64,000 nt of DNA. Source: Elymus sibiricus. Its lineage: Eukaryota > Streptophyta > Magnoliopsida > Poales > Poaceae. Below the pieces are notes generated by a model. It was given only the letters and a program-made list of their open reading frames with translations, was not told the origin of the DNA and made no database searches. Of this stretch, positions 10,038-21,649 are shown piece by piece. The position numbers were made by a program, and so were the translations under genes. Numbering within the stretch: position 1 is the first letter of the stretch; each line of letters starts with the position of its first letter. The DNA lies in assembly GCA_039707655.1 (NCBI GenBank), contig CM077667.1, forward strand, positions 545,270,222 to 545,334,221, in the 5' to 3' direction.

Positions 10038-10980
10038 ATGGAGGCGCAGCTAGACGCCGCCGCTAGGGACTGGTCGGAGCTGCCTCTTGACGCGCTGTCC
10101 TCGGTCTTCGTCAAGCTCGGCGCCGTCGAGATTCTCATGGGCGCCGGTCTTGTGTGCCACTCGTGGCTCCACGCGGCCAAGGTCCTTCCCGATCTGTGGA
10201 GATCCGTGTTGATGGTGCGTGACGCCGTCGTAGCTGATAAGGATGAATTTGTCCTGTGCGCAATGGCCAAAGTGGCCGTGGACCGCTCCGACGGACAGCT
10301 CGAGGTGTTCGCGGCCAAGCAGTTTGTCACCGATGAGCTCCTCAACTACATAGGGGAGAGGTATATCAGTCTCTGTACGTACCCCTTGTTCAAATTACAT
10401 GATGCGTGTGCATCTGTCTTCCATCAGAATTAGGTCCGAACGTGCGCGTGTTGTTTCGATCTTGGCATGCAGGTCGCCTTCACTGAAGGGTCTTGGCCTC
10501 ATATCCTGCCCCGGCGTCACCAACCAAGGGTTCACCGAGCTGACAACCAGGTCCCCGCTGCTACAAGACCTCGTGCTTGTCAACTGTCGTAACGTTGGCG
10601 GCGACGCGTACGAGGCCGCCGGCGTGGCATGCGGAGCAACCCTGAAGCGTCTCGTGCTGCGTAAAGGGTGGTATGACCAGAGAGGCGGCGCGCTCGGAAT
10701 CTCGACGATGCGCGAGCTGCGGAACCTTTCGCTCGTCGGCAGCGACATCACCACGGACGAGCTGGCGGCCGTCGTCGACGCCTGCCCTCACCTGGAGCGC
10801 CTCCGCGTGAACGATTGCTACAACGTCGTCGTGGATGACGCCCTGCGAGCCAAGTGCGCCGGCATCAAGGACCTGACGCTCCCCGCTGTGCAGGACGCGC
10901 TCGCGAGGTACTACCTTGACGACTATGATGAGCCGTTGTGCAGTCGCGATGCCGATGGTTGGAGCCAGGGCTCTGACTAA
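10038..10980 (+). CDS. F-box/LRR-repeat protein (FBL23-like)
   Basis: Exon 1 is 10038-10360 and exon 2 is 10473-10980, joined across a 112-bp GT-AG intron (donor GAG/GTATAT, acceptor GCATGCAG/GT) in an Arg codon. The product is 276 aa. Residues 9-55 are an F-box ([19 protein letters not shown]..., [14 protein letters not shown]). The rest is leucine-rich repeat-like, with L..L.L..C motifs such as [25 protein letters not shown] and [12 protein letters not shown]. Such proteins are substrate receptors of SCF (SKP1-CUL1-F-box) ubiquitin ligases; the F-box binds SKP1 and the repeats bind the target, which is unknown here. It resembles the large grass FBL23-like family. The ATG is chosen for its G at -3 and +4 and because the F-box follows at once. 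High GC in both exons is usual for grass genes. The frame is intact and the C-terminus is Asp-rich. Confidence 0.9.
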
Positions 10981-11869
10981 ATTTACGCGCCGATTCGTTC
11001 ATGACGGCCGCGTGCAATTAATTTACATGTATCGTACTAGCTACTACTCGTTTGAAAGACAACGTATCATCACGTTGCTACTTAATGTTTATATATATAT
11101 ATATATCCAGTGTGGTCGCTTCCAATGATGTTCGCCTGCTCAAGATTGATGCATTCGAAACTTCATGAGTGAATGTTTCTGAGATGGTACACCGCTGCTA
11201 TTCTAATAACGGAGTAAAACAGATGCGTGTTCAAACTAGTTCATCCTACTAGCAAATACACCAAATCCTATTTCTAACGAAAAATATGTTACCACCCCAC
11301 TTGGTCGGGTGGATACGGGTGCCCTATTCGCGGCTGACACGTATTAAATTTGGACCTAGCGGCTCTATGCGAATTTTTTAAACGTGTTTCCCTCCCGTGT
11401 TTTTTTTTTAGTGTCTATTTGACAACTGACTGAAAATCAATTGGACATCATTCAGATTTTCGACCAATAACAAAATGACACTTGTATGTATCTGTATGTC
11501 CATATTTTTGTCCCCGCTGAGTACTTATGTGAATGCTAAATGACTCCACACAAACAAACCTTATCGGGTTAGAACTGGACCCGGGTTCAAACAGATCAAT
11601 CGGCTAAAACTACAGCTATAAACCTACGACTATGCAGCCCAAAAGGCCATAAACCATCAACGCATTAAGGGCTCCCAGCAAAACGGATTTAACCAAAATC
11701 AATGTACAGAAGGGCTGCCATAAAACATGCGCTTCAAAATCCATAGGTCACAAAATCATCCCGCCCAGTACATCTGAATCCTCTGCATCTTCTCTCATCT
11801 CAAAACAAACAGATCAACACTATCAAAAGACCCATCAAATCAAATTAGATGAGCATATCACAAAAAATC
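10981..11869. other. 3' flank of the F-box gene, no gene
   Basis: It contains the likely 3' UTR, a short (TA)n at 11087-11106 and unremarkable AT-rich sequence. I see no recognisable element ends. Confidence 0.4.
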
Positions 11870-13065
11870 ATAGTGTTGTTTACACGGTAATTAATGTGCT
11901 TACAGTGCTGTTTACACTGAATTTACAGTCATTCGACACTGTAAGCAGCCATTTACAGTTCTATTTACACAAAACTTACGGTCATTCTAAGAAACAATTA
12001 CAGTTATATTAGTACCTTAAATTACAGTCACTAATTTTAGAGACTTACAGTCAATTTACACAGCACTTACAGTCATTATATGCATAAATTACAATGATAT
12101 TAACACTGCAAATCATCCTTACAAGTGTCTCTAGCATCACTCTGTGGTCACAGGACAGCTCTGTTTGTTAGACCCCATTACTACTCAGAAGTTCTCTAGG
12201 GGAACAAGGGCTGAAAAATACAGTAGATCACAGGAGTAGTAGTTCTGTCAAAAAATCCTCTCTAGCATTGCTGAGGTTCAACAGTAAGAAATCTGACAGA
12301 ACAAGCAAAAAAGAAGGGCCATGGGTATTGCTCTGTTGGAATGTGAAATCCTTTTGACAGAAAAACACACAAACATGCATCAAGCTATTCGTAGTGACAC
12401 CTGCATAGTACAAAGCCTTTAGCTAACTGTAAAAAGGGAAAAATAACATAAGGAGCAGACTAGAAAATTAGTGTTACCTGACATAGATACATGCATCAAG
12501 CTATTTACTGTGACACATACACATTAAAATCCCAGTAAGCTCACTGTAAAACTGGGAGCAGCAAACAACTTAAAAGGCTATGTTCAAAATTACTATAGCT
12601 TTGCAGGAGAATTACAGTTCTTACTGCACTGTAAATAATAAAGAAGACGCACTATAAAAAACAACAGTAGTTTAGTATCGATCAGCAAACAACTTGAACA
12701 CTATGGTTCAAAATTACTATAGATTTGCATGAGAATTACAGTTCTTGTTGCACTGTAAATAATACAGAAGATGCACTATAAACAAATAACAGTAGTTTAG
12801 TATCCAGCAACAAACAACTTTTTAACAACTTGAAGACATGGTCCAAACATACTATAGCTTTGCATTAAAACTACATTTCGTGTTACACTTTAAATAATAC
12901 AGAAGATGCACTGTAATGCAATAGTAGTTTAGTTTCAACTGGGAGCAGCACACATATTCAGGTAAAAACACTAAGAAATAAACTATAGTCATGTGATCTA
13001 CTGTATAGTCTTGCTTGGGAATGCACTGTAAAAAAGTTACATTTCTTGCAACCATAGTCTTCAAA
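11870..13065. repeat. TTACAGT-rich tract with a 124-bp tandem repeat (3 units)
   Basis: The heptamer TTACAGT or its complement ACTGTAA recurs many times between 11890 and 13030. Inside, three units of about 124 bp start at CAAACAACTT at 12562, 12686 and 12811. Each contains AAAATTACTATAG, a TTACAGTTCTT...CACTGTAAATAAT pair and CAGTAGTTTAGTAT. Dense short repeats in both orientations resemble the subterminal regions of DNA transposons, but I cannot assign a superfamily. Confidence 0.6.
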
Positions 13066-13080
13066 TAGCGAGTGAAGGGG

Positions 13081-13480
13081 CACTAGTAGAAAACGGGCCT
13101 TTAGTCCCGGTTCGTAAGGGCCTTTAGTCCCGGTTTTCCAACCGGGACTAAGCAATCGGGACTAAAGGCCTCCACTTTTAGTCCCGGTTGGATTACGAAC
13201 CGGGACTAAAGGGGCTCCGCGTGGCAGCTTTCTGGAGCGGGGGCTGGAGGACCTTTAGTCCCGGTTGGTGAAGGTATTTAAAAAAAAATTATTTTTATTA
13301 TTTTTCTTATTTTCAAATCTTTAAATTATTTGACAATTTAATCTCTAATCACCCCTCCTCACTGCTCTTGAATTATTTGACAATTTAATCTCTAATCACC
13401 CCTCCTCACTGCTCCAGCGTGGAGCACTCATTCCAAATCGTCTAACTTCCCGGCCGGTCACCCATCCCCTAATTATGTGA
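13081..13480 (+). mobile_element. CACTA transposon terminus (fragment)
   Basis: It opens CACTAGTAGAAAACGGGCC and carries repeated TTTAGTCCCGGTT in both orientations over 200 bp, the subterminal signature of Triticeae CACTA elements. It continues into an AT-rich part with a duplicated 45-bp block at 13324-13412. No matching CTAGTG end follows within several kb, so the element is truncated or deleted. Confidence 0.75.
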
Positions 13481-14017
13481 ACCATATACTCCGTTGATCT
13501 TCGTGTTATGTTTAATTCGAATCATTTGGACCATATGGTATGTTAACTTGGATCATTTGGGAATTTGAATTCTTATTTAAATTTAAATTCACAAATTGTG
13601 AATTTGAAATTATGTGCATGTACATCATTATTTGAATTATTGTGTTAATAGAATACACATGCATATTATTGGGGTATGAGAAAATAACCCACCTACAAAC
13701 CGCAGTAAAATTATTGGACAGTCCAATAAAATCCCAATACCTATTTATTTGGGGAGATTTTTTGAAAACCTCTTGAAAATGCTCTTACTAACTGCATATC
13801 GAAAAACAAAGCTTATAAAAGATGACGACATGTCGAAGATGATGATGCTACTCGTCCCACTATTTCCACCGGTACTTTAATTTTTTCAGACAATTAAAGA
13901 TTGAAAAGGGCTAAATGTAATATATTTTAAACCTTTCACATCTTTTTACAAATGTTCCAGATACAATTTTGGCAGGGAGAGAGGTATGTTACTAATTACT
14001 GGATGACACACAAAAAA
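13481..14017. other. AT-rich intergenic sequence, no gene
   Basis: It may include the interior of the deleted CACTA element. No coding frame or RNA gene is seen. Confidence 0.35.
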
Positions 14018-14162
14018 CTCCCTACACTCATAAATATAAGATGTTCCAGTTTTTTTTTGAATCGGATTTATATACACATTTTATTGTGTTTGTTCACTCA
14101 TTTTAGTCTGTATACAGTCATATTGAATATCCAAAACATCTTTATATTTGTGAACGAAGGAG
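14018..14162. mobile_element. Stowaway MITE (degenerate)
   Basis: It starts CTCCCTACACTCATAAATATAAG and ends CTTTATATTTGTGAACGAAGGAG, inverted arms typical of grass Stowaway elements. The right flank is TA; the left is AA, a probable mutation of TA. The internal ATATCCAAAACATC is part of the right arm. Confidence 0.75.
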
Positions 14163-14201
14163 TAGCCAAGAGAAAAGAACGACAGAGTGATATATGATCA
14201 T

Positions 14202-14606
14202 CCTAGAGAATGGCGTTTCGGAGGCCGATTTCTTGAAAAGTTCAAAATTCAAAAAAAATTGTTTCAAAAAATTCTGAAAAAAATTATACAACTAAACAAG
14301 GATGTGAGTCGTATGTGTGTAAAATTTCAGGATGAAATACATTGAAATGCAACTTGTACAAAAAGACAAAATCATGATCTGAGAGGATGAATAGTATCAT
14401 GTGTTAAACAACCTCAGATTTGTCTTTTTGCACAGTCCTTATTTCAACGTATTTTATCCTGAAAATTTACACACTTGTGCATTATGCCTTCATCTATCTC
14501 TGTATTTTTTTCAGAATATTTTAAAACGTAAAATATGAATTTTCATTAATTTTGAATTTTGCATTTGGAGGCCTTCATGTAGCTAGGCCTCCAAAAGCAA
14601 TATCCG
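14202..14606. mobile_element. MITE with GGAGGCC inverted ends, same family as 54268-54686
   Basis: The left arm TTTCGGAGGCCGA...AAGTTCAAAATTC and the right arm ...TTTGGAGGCCT...AGGCCTCCAAAAG are inverted. The middle contains a second inverted pair (AAAAAGACAAAATC... and ...GATTTGTCTTTTTGCAC). The sister copy at 54268 has a clear 10-bp target duplication. Here only GATCAT is shared by the flanks. Confidence 0.65.
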
Positions 14607-14890
14607 ATCATGCTACCCTTTACTCTTGCCTCCTTTTTTTCCAAACGTGCCAGTGCAATTAAGTTAGCACTTCTGATTCCTACTAGTACCAGCGGCACAC
14701 GTACCCATCCGGCCGGTTCACCGGTGGCATGCATGCGAGGAGCTAGTGTGCACGCCGAGGCCCTTGACTGTTTGTGCAGGAGTGAATGTACTCTACTGGG
14801 CCGGCCGATCAGTTTGATGCAGTATCCGTTTCCGTGGACGAGCCGAGTTAGTTGAAAAGTCGGCACAGTGAACAGAGATGTTTGTACGTA
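14607..14890. other. Intergenic, no gene
   Basis: GC-moderate sequence between two MITEs. I see nothing that can be supported. Confidence 0.4.
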
Positions 14891-15147
14891 CTCCCTTCGT
14901 TTCTTTTTAGTTTGCATATAAAATTTGATCAAAATCAAACTTTATAAAATTTGATTAACTTTATAAAAAAATATATCAATATTCATAATATGAAATCAAT
15001 ATTATTAGATGCATCATCAAATTAACTTTCATACTATATAACTTTAGCATTGTAGATGTTGATATTCTTTTATATAAATTTGATCAAACTTTATTTAGCT
15101 TGACTTTGACTAAATCTTATATGCAAAGGAAAAAGAAACGGAGGGAG
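14891..15147. mobile_element. Stowaway MITE, 257 bp
   Basis: It starts CTCCCTTCGTTTCTTTTTAG and ends CAAAGGAAAAAGAAACGGAG plus GGAG, flanked by TA at 14889-14890 and 15148-15149. The arms are almost perfectly inverted (GCATATAAAATTTGATCAAA and its complement near the right end), so this is a younger copy than 14018-14162. Confidence 0.92.
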
Positions 15148-15149
15148 TA

Positions 15150-16337
15150 CGAACAGTGGCGCGCAGCGCTGTTCCGATGACCCGATCCCTGACGAAAACC
15201 TTACTGCTGCGGCTCGCTGGTGATGATTAGCGAGCAGTGACCGGCTGCCCCGATCGATTTCAACGCAAAATTCAATGATGTTTCGAATTCATATTAGTTA
15301 CGGCTCACTAAAATTGGAGTGCAGTTCAATAATCCTTGACGTTCGTGCTGTACTGTACCCGGAAGGGACCCGTGCCTGTGGTCGAGTTGAGTTGAGCCGA
15401 GTTGGTTGGAAAGTTCAAAGTCGGTGGTACAGTACCACATCAGATTCCACATGCACGGTCCAGCCTAGGCTCATTGTTCTTCTTCGTCCCGCTGGCTTTC
15501 CCGGGGCAGTCAAGGAGAAGGCAGGAAGGCACCAACTTTATCGCCGGAGGGACGCCTTCAGCGACAGATTATTGTCGACACGACGTTGCGACGCCATCAC
15601 CGACACTTCATCGTCGAGGTCTTCATCAACGTGGTCTTCATCATCATCATTGTCAACACATTGCTGCCACCTCGTCCACAAGATGGACACCTAGCATCCT
15701 CTGACAGATTTTTCTGCAAGACGCGACCTCAACGACGGCAATGACCGCGTCACGACGACGGCATCGACCGCGTCATCCACGACGGCAAGACTGCATCGAC
15801 ATGGCGTCACTATAGTGACGACCCCTACACGGCAACACGGTTCTGGCAAAACTGATGTGTGCTCGATCGATTTTCTTCGGTCCTGGCAAAACCGGTGAAC
15901 TCATCGTCGACTGCACCCTCTGATATCCGCAAGGTGCATCGTCCACGTCTGCAGCTCCGTCATAGCGCATTTTTTTGTGCCTCCGGCTTTGTGCGGCTTC
16001 ATCATCCACGACGATCACACATCTACCACGACTACCTTGACCATGGCTACATCACCATGATCGGCTACCTCGACATCGACATTAATGGCTATGTCTACAT
16101 CAACTCATCGGCAATAACTCCAGTCAACAGCGTCTGTGTCGTCACTGGCGTTCACGCCACTCCCGCTGTGACTGCGGAAAGGAATAGAGGAGAAGGCAGG
16201 AAGGCACCAGAAGGGGACGCAGTCACCGCCTTATGTGTCGACCCATCAGAGACGCAGTTGATGATGGCGCAGCGAAGAGGACGATGGAAGCATAAGACTT
16301 CAAATTCAGTCGCAACCGTCCGCTTCACTCCCGCTAC
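15150..16337 (+). other. Probable interior of a small LTR element, no intact gene
   Basis: It contains frames of up to 165 codons, rich in short CATCATC, GACGACGG and TCATCATC words, with no domain I recognise. GGAGAAGGCAGGAAGGCACCA occurs at about 15512 and 16192. Position directly before the PPT/LTR at 16338 suggests it is the inside of a non-autonomous LTR element whose left end I could not find. Confidence 0.35.
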
Positions 16338-16500
16338 GACTGAGGGGGAATGTTAGAATATAATATGGGTTTAAAGATAGAGATAAGGAGTAGAGATCGA
16401 ATAGGTTTAAACCATGTATAACTTGTCTTGTACTCCGAATTTCTACCCCCTCATGTATTCTATATATACCTAATATGAAAGTCAGATCAATATAACAACA
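16338..16500 (+). mobile_element. Polypurine tract and short LTR (TRIM-like)
   Basis: GACTGAGGGGGAA at 16338-16350 is a purine-rich PPT-like tract, followed directly by TGTTAGAATATAATATGGG. The 150 bp to 16500 end in CA (TATAACAACA) and hold a TATA-like CTATATATACC. This is how the 3' end of an LTR retrotransposon looks. No second copy of the LTR was found upstream. Confidence 0.5.
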
Positions 16501-16812
16501 TAATATTCAGTCATCCTACCTTTTCTATAAGTCAGTCAGTTTATACTTACTATTCTTCGTACGGCCGATCGAGCAGCGATGTTCATAAACCAAGGTCCAT
16601 CCATGACATGCACCTCCGGCTCTGAAAAGAACAGTGGTGCGTTGACACTGTTCCTCCCTGACTGAAAGCTTCGCTGCGCGATCGCTAGTGATCAGATGAT
16701 TAGTGCACAATGCAGCCCTGCCCCCGAAGATAATGCGGCGGCAGCATAGTTTGGGAGCCTGACACGACGTTTTATTTATGGAATCCTATGATTTCCGGCA
16801 CTTTTTTAAGGA
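16501..16812. other. Intergenic, no gene
   Basis: Nothing recognisable between the LTR-like end and the Helitron 3' end. Base 16812 (A) is the host base next to the Helitron CTAG. Confidence 0.4.
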
Positions 16813-18742
16813 CTAGGAAACATGCCCGTGCGTTGCAACGGGACTGAAAAAAATAACTTCTAGTCGATCGACAGATTGGCCCACAATCTCTCCGGTTTAA
16901 TTAGCTCAATGATATCTTCAAACCAAACACCAGTGTGTCTGCTTGTTGATTTCCAAGTCGGCTCATTGATACTCCATGCAAATTGGAACGTATATAAACT
17001 GGTGGAGCACGGTTTAAAGGAACAGAGTAAAATTAAACGTGACTCGTACCAGGATTTAACACACGTCTAGACATTGATTTCTTTTCGCAAAAAAAATTAA
17101 AACTGTCAATGATTCCACGTGAGTACGGTCGAAGTAAACCAGGGCCTCGTTTGCCGTTGGTGCATCAGGCTGGACGCATATGTAGCCCGGCAATGGGCCG
17201 AGCCGAGCATAACCAGAATAAAAAAACGCTTTGCTTCTTTCAGCAAGCTAGCCCACGCAACGCTATCCATCAAGCTGCGTGCCTGCTAGCTTGGTACGTA
17301 GAATGCTAGGCGCGCCTCCTGTGCGTTCATGTGCGCACCAGTCTAGCTGGTGTACCTGTGAACATGCATATGCTGTCCACAGGAGCATAATTGCTAAATA
17401 TGAATACAGTTAAGACGATGTGGATGGACATACTATCTAGCACCAACTATCTTGCAGTACATTATGAATTTCGATTGTATGCATGGTCACATATCTTACA
17501 AAACTTGAAATTCAAGATAGGACATAAGAACACCAAAACAACTTGATACAAAAATATGCCTGGAGCAAAAACAGAACAAATACTCTACAGATTTCACAAG
17601 AATGATTCGGTGAAGTTCCTATATTTCAAATGGGGTCTGGTCTATAAAGTAAAATTAGGACTATCACATCGGATGGACACTCATACGAAGAACCAAGAAA
17701 ATACTGACTTTCTATACCAGCTTGCTGAGAAATGCTGATCCAAGTTGTGCCATTTGGGATCTCTGCACAGGTTTAAAACTGCAACAAACTACTATTCCCT
17801 GTATATCACACACGCGCGCTGGTATAGTTCCCACGGGAAAACAGAAACAAATGTAGTTAGAGCGTATTGTCCCCAAATTTATTTTTGTCATATAAAAAGC
17901 ATAGTATTGGAGTTAGAAGGTATTGCTTAATTTGGAGCATCTTACATCTATGTCTAAAGTCGAACGAAGCAAACGAACAGCAGAACACTGGAGACCAATT
18001 CCTTGTTGTGGCTATATACATTGGTTGCTTGCCTTTTATTTTTGCGTACACCGTTGCTTGCTTGCCTATCTAAACTGAAGATCAGACCGACAGACAAATT
18101 CCTGATGTACAGGTAATAGCTAAATTAAATTGCGCTAATGGCAAAATCAGCAACTGATATACACATGACCATTCACAACTAAATAGCTCAAATTTCAGTA
18201 GTATAATGTGATGCGTGGAGGGAGAGGATCCCGAATGCGTCCATGCCTTGCTACCTGCACCGCCTCGCCATTGTTTGTACAATACAGTTAGTTAACGCCT
18301 CTGTATGACAGGATTCTTACTTCAGCGAGAAGACAAACAGTCCAAAAGAGCAATAGTTGCATGTTGGTTGTTAAAAATAAAAGACATAGTTGCATGTTGG
18401 TTGTTAAAAATAAAAGACATGGCAATAGAGCTTCAGCAACAAAAGTGTGCATTGATAAAGCAGAGCAAACGTAGCAGCTTCATACATGTGTATTTCTTTT
18501 GGTAATTCTATAAAGCATAAATACCAAATTTAAAGAGTCGGGGAGCACATACATCATTAACATCAATTTCTTGTATTCTTGCAAGTTTGGGATATGATCG
18601 ACCTGTTGATCTCATATTTCTGAATTGAGGTTGAGATGAAGATAATATTTCTGAAGGTTGAGGTGAAGAATGTCTACAGTACATGAAAGAGATGCCTTTA
18701 CATACTTAGCATAAATCCATCATTGAATTCTTCATGAGTTGC

Positions 18743-18828
18743 TCATTTCTGTGTTAGCATTTCCAGAAGAGCAATGCCATAGCTGTAGACATCGCCCTTG
18801 GTTGAGATTTCACTGCCCGTGTCATACT
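18743..18828 (-). pseudogene. Captured receptor-kinase exon fragment
   Basis: After an acceptor-like TTGCAG, the minus strand reads YDTGSEISTKGDVYSYGIAL then LEMLTQK and a stop. This matches kinase subdomains VIII-IX of LRR receptor kinases (usual form PEYG.GSE.S..GDVYSYGI.LLEM). The invariant Asp of subdomain IX (GDVYSYG) is kept. About 28 codons remain, so no kinase can be made. It is too short to name the parent gene. Confidence 0.8.
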
Positions 18829-19293
18829 CTGCAATAATGTTTTGAAACATAAATTTCATGAGAGGACAAAGAATGAAACATGCCATCGTCTAGTATTAAT
18901 AAGAACAAAATACTTGTGTGGTGTGCAGACCTCGGTGTGCACGCCTCCTGAGACTTGCTTGGGAGTTAAAATTTTATTTACTACAAAACCTAATGGTGGA
19001 GGTACATGTGAATAAAATATTATAATAATTGAGTTAAAACTTCTGATTTCTTTGCTTATTATTTTTGTAAGCTTAAGAGTTAAATCTGCAATAACCTTGC
19101 AGCAAAATAGGGTATCTTACATGTCATACACACTTGCCTAGTAATAGTATGTAAATAAAGATTGATAGTCATGGTACGAGAAAAAATTGTAAAGAAAAAG
19201 AATGACCACCAAAAACCAAATTAACAACACTTTGCCAAATTTGGCAAAATATTCTTTGAAGTCCTCCCTAAAAACTGTTTCCTTGTCATTTCC

Positions 19294-19553
19294 TCAGGAA
19301 CATTTATCATCCTTTTTAACAGATTGTGCATCTGCCCCTAACAACTCCTCGGCGTCATCTGACTTATCTTCCCTAACATCAGGGTTGTCAGGGGGCTTTT
19401 TCTCTTCACAAGCTTTCCCCGATTCCTCTGCAGAATCAGGAGCCCCATCCTTCTTGGCACTGTTGTTATCATCAACTTTGTTCCAACTGTTGGTAGCATC
19501 AGCTACAATTCTCTTCAGCTTAAATGCCAGAATAAGACCTTTTGGATATCTAT
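19294..19553 (-). pseudogene. Captured coding fragment, gene unknown
   Basis: The minus strand is open for about 86 codons without a start. It begins near YRYPKGLILAFKLKRIVADA after an AG, continues into an acidic, Lys-rich tail (DDNNSAKKDGAPDSAEES, EEKKPPDNPDVREDKSDDAE) and ends KKDDKCS and a stop. Biased charged composition and a preceding acceptor-like site look like a real last exon. I do not recognise the family. It lies between two fragments that clearly come from other genes. Confidence 0.5.
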
Positions 19554-19891
19554 AAGTAAATATTGATGATTCATAGGGTCAAGTCAAACTCTAGAAACTA
19601 AAAATAGCATGCTACATAGTTGTGCGGCATTTAATTGTCGGAGCACCTCGGGGTCCTTCTCTGTAGCCACTAACAGTTGGTAGCCTTGAGTTATTTGTTT
19701 TCTTTTCTATAGAAGGGGTGAACGTGTCTTAATTAACAGAAATCAAGCTTTATCGAGCAACACATAACGCTGGTACCAATTCTGTAAAAGTTTTTCTCTC
19801 TCTGCATCACATGATCAAGAATCATGAATGGAAGAGATAAACACTCAAATAGTTAAAGGTAATTATGGAAGTAAATGCCATGCCGCAATAC

Positions 19892-20285
19892 CTGTAGATG
19901 ACTCGCAATATTTTCCCTTGTGAGGTTCTCCATGTTCATAAGCTCAAGTATTCTTTTAGATACAACCTCTGCAACCAACAGTAAAAGAAAGGATGCAGCA
20001 TAAATGGGTTTGCTGCAGCCTGCAAGAACATTTAAATGAAAACAAAGGGCAACATGGGGAGGTGTTTTCTTACTGTCAATCATGAGCTGGTTGACGGCAT
20101 CGACAAACTTCTGAAGAAGCTCAACTGACCACACCACCCTCGGTTTCTTCAATGCCAAGGCATCGTCGTTGTCCTGACCTTCATGTTCCTCGCCTTCCGT
20201 CTTCCTCTTCACTGTTAAGTTCTTTCCTCTTCTTGTTGGGCCTCCCACTGTGGTCAGATGAACTGTCACAGGTTGTCTGGCCAAG
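19892..20285 (-). pseudogene. Captured type-B response regulator (ARR-B) fragment
   Basis: Two exon-like blocks encode most of the GARP/Myb-like DNA-binding domain of type-B response regulators, the nuclear transcription factors at the end of cytokinin signalling. The upstream block (20074 to about 20285) has [20 protein letters not shown] and ends at a GTAAG donor. The second block (19892-19968, 77 bp, with AG before and GT after) has [16 protein letters not shown] then IASHLQ. The linker region is split over two frames ([19 protein letters not shown] in one, [12 protein letters not shown] in the other), so there is a frameshift. The receiver domain and the rest of the gene are absent. Confidence 0.85.
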
Positions 20286-20585
20286 CCGGTGGCAAGCGAG
20301 GACAAATAACATATAGGGCTCAACATATAATGATGCAAATTCTGCTCCCTCTATGGATTGGAAACCTAAAGATACTATGAGAGAAGCAGGGCAGTGGTAT
20401 GGTTCAAGGAAAGGGAAACACCAAGGATTCAAGAGTTGCCAGACTCTGCTCTCAACAGAATGAAATCTAAAAAAAAAACACCAATGCTGCATTTCTATTT
20501 TCCATGCATAAGCGTGAGTCCAGCAAAGAATAGATCACCCATGCCAGAGTCAAAATCTAGCAGCATATATAATCAGCAGTCCTCT

Positions 20586-20587
<2 letters not shown>

Positions 20588-20653
<66 letters not shown>
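20588..20653. repeat. (TA)n microsatellite
   Basis: About 33 TA units without interruption, inside Helitron A. Confidence 0.95.
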
Positions 20654-20654
<1 letters not shown>

Positions 20655-21378
20655 CGGGCTACTGCTGCTTGAATTGCATCTCTACATAACAGTGTATCAC
20701 AGTATCAGTGTGTTTGTGTATGAGATGAGGCTGTACTCCTCCCCTGAAGTTTCAACACAACTAAAGCACCCCATCCATAATATTTTTACCTACTCAACAT
20801 AGTAGCACGGTACTTCCTTACTCTCTCTTCTTCTTCACTATCTGCAGCAAGCTGGCTGCAGATAGAAAAGTAAAGCAGACCCACATCAATTCTTGACAAC
20901 AAAAGGATGAAAACACCATGTCATTCATAATGCTTATCCTAACCTGGACTGGAAATAATAAACAGATCCACTATAAGTTTTGGATTTTCAGCACAATCAA
21001 CTGACGACGTCAAATCCTATTTTGCAATATTCGGTATGAAATAACGAAGCTCATGAAGATGGATCTAGTAAAATAACGAAGAGACATCCAATAATATGTG
21101 GGCAGAAAGAACTATGTGGCACATGACCGCTAGAGCAACAATGAATAAACATGGCGTATAGGCTTACCTATTTTGAATTTCTATCATCTAAAATCTGTAA
21201 ATAACACATTTTTTTGAACGCCATGAGCCACCATTGCAACCAATGACCACATGAGTCCAAACCATAATGCCATTAACTAAATTATACCATCACTTGCTGT
21301 AACACACATATAGGGGAAAAGATATTCAGACTTGAACATGGCTGAGAGACCGAAGAGCATATGTACTCACACTGCAGG

Positions 21379-21621
21379 TCACGCCCAGGTGGAACTAAGC
21401 AAGAGGATGGAGTCGTGCTGGACGCCAAAGCAGGCGAGCAAACGGTCGTCGTTGTCGAAGTGGCAGCCAATGAAGAAGACCCGCTGCATGGCCACCAGGC
21501 ACGCTCCCAGGCCATGACCATGCTCTTCATCCTCGCCTTCCTCCTCAATCTGCGGCAGCTTCCTTCCTCGTGATAGTGCATCTTCCTCACCGCACGTTGA
21601 GGTGGTCGCTGCCCTCATCAT
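21379..21621 (-). other. Open frame in Helitron A, possible captured exon
   Basis: An 80-codon frame with an acidic stretch (EEEGEDEEHGHG) and a hydrophobic end (MQRVFFIGCHFDNDDRLLA...). It lies upstream of the response-regulator fragment in the Helitron's orientation and just downstream of GC-rich sequence. No family is recognised. It may be a first exon or chance. Confidence 0.25.
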
Positions 21622-21649
21622 CTCCCCACAGATGGAAATGGGAAAGAGA

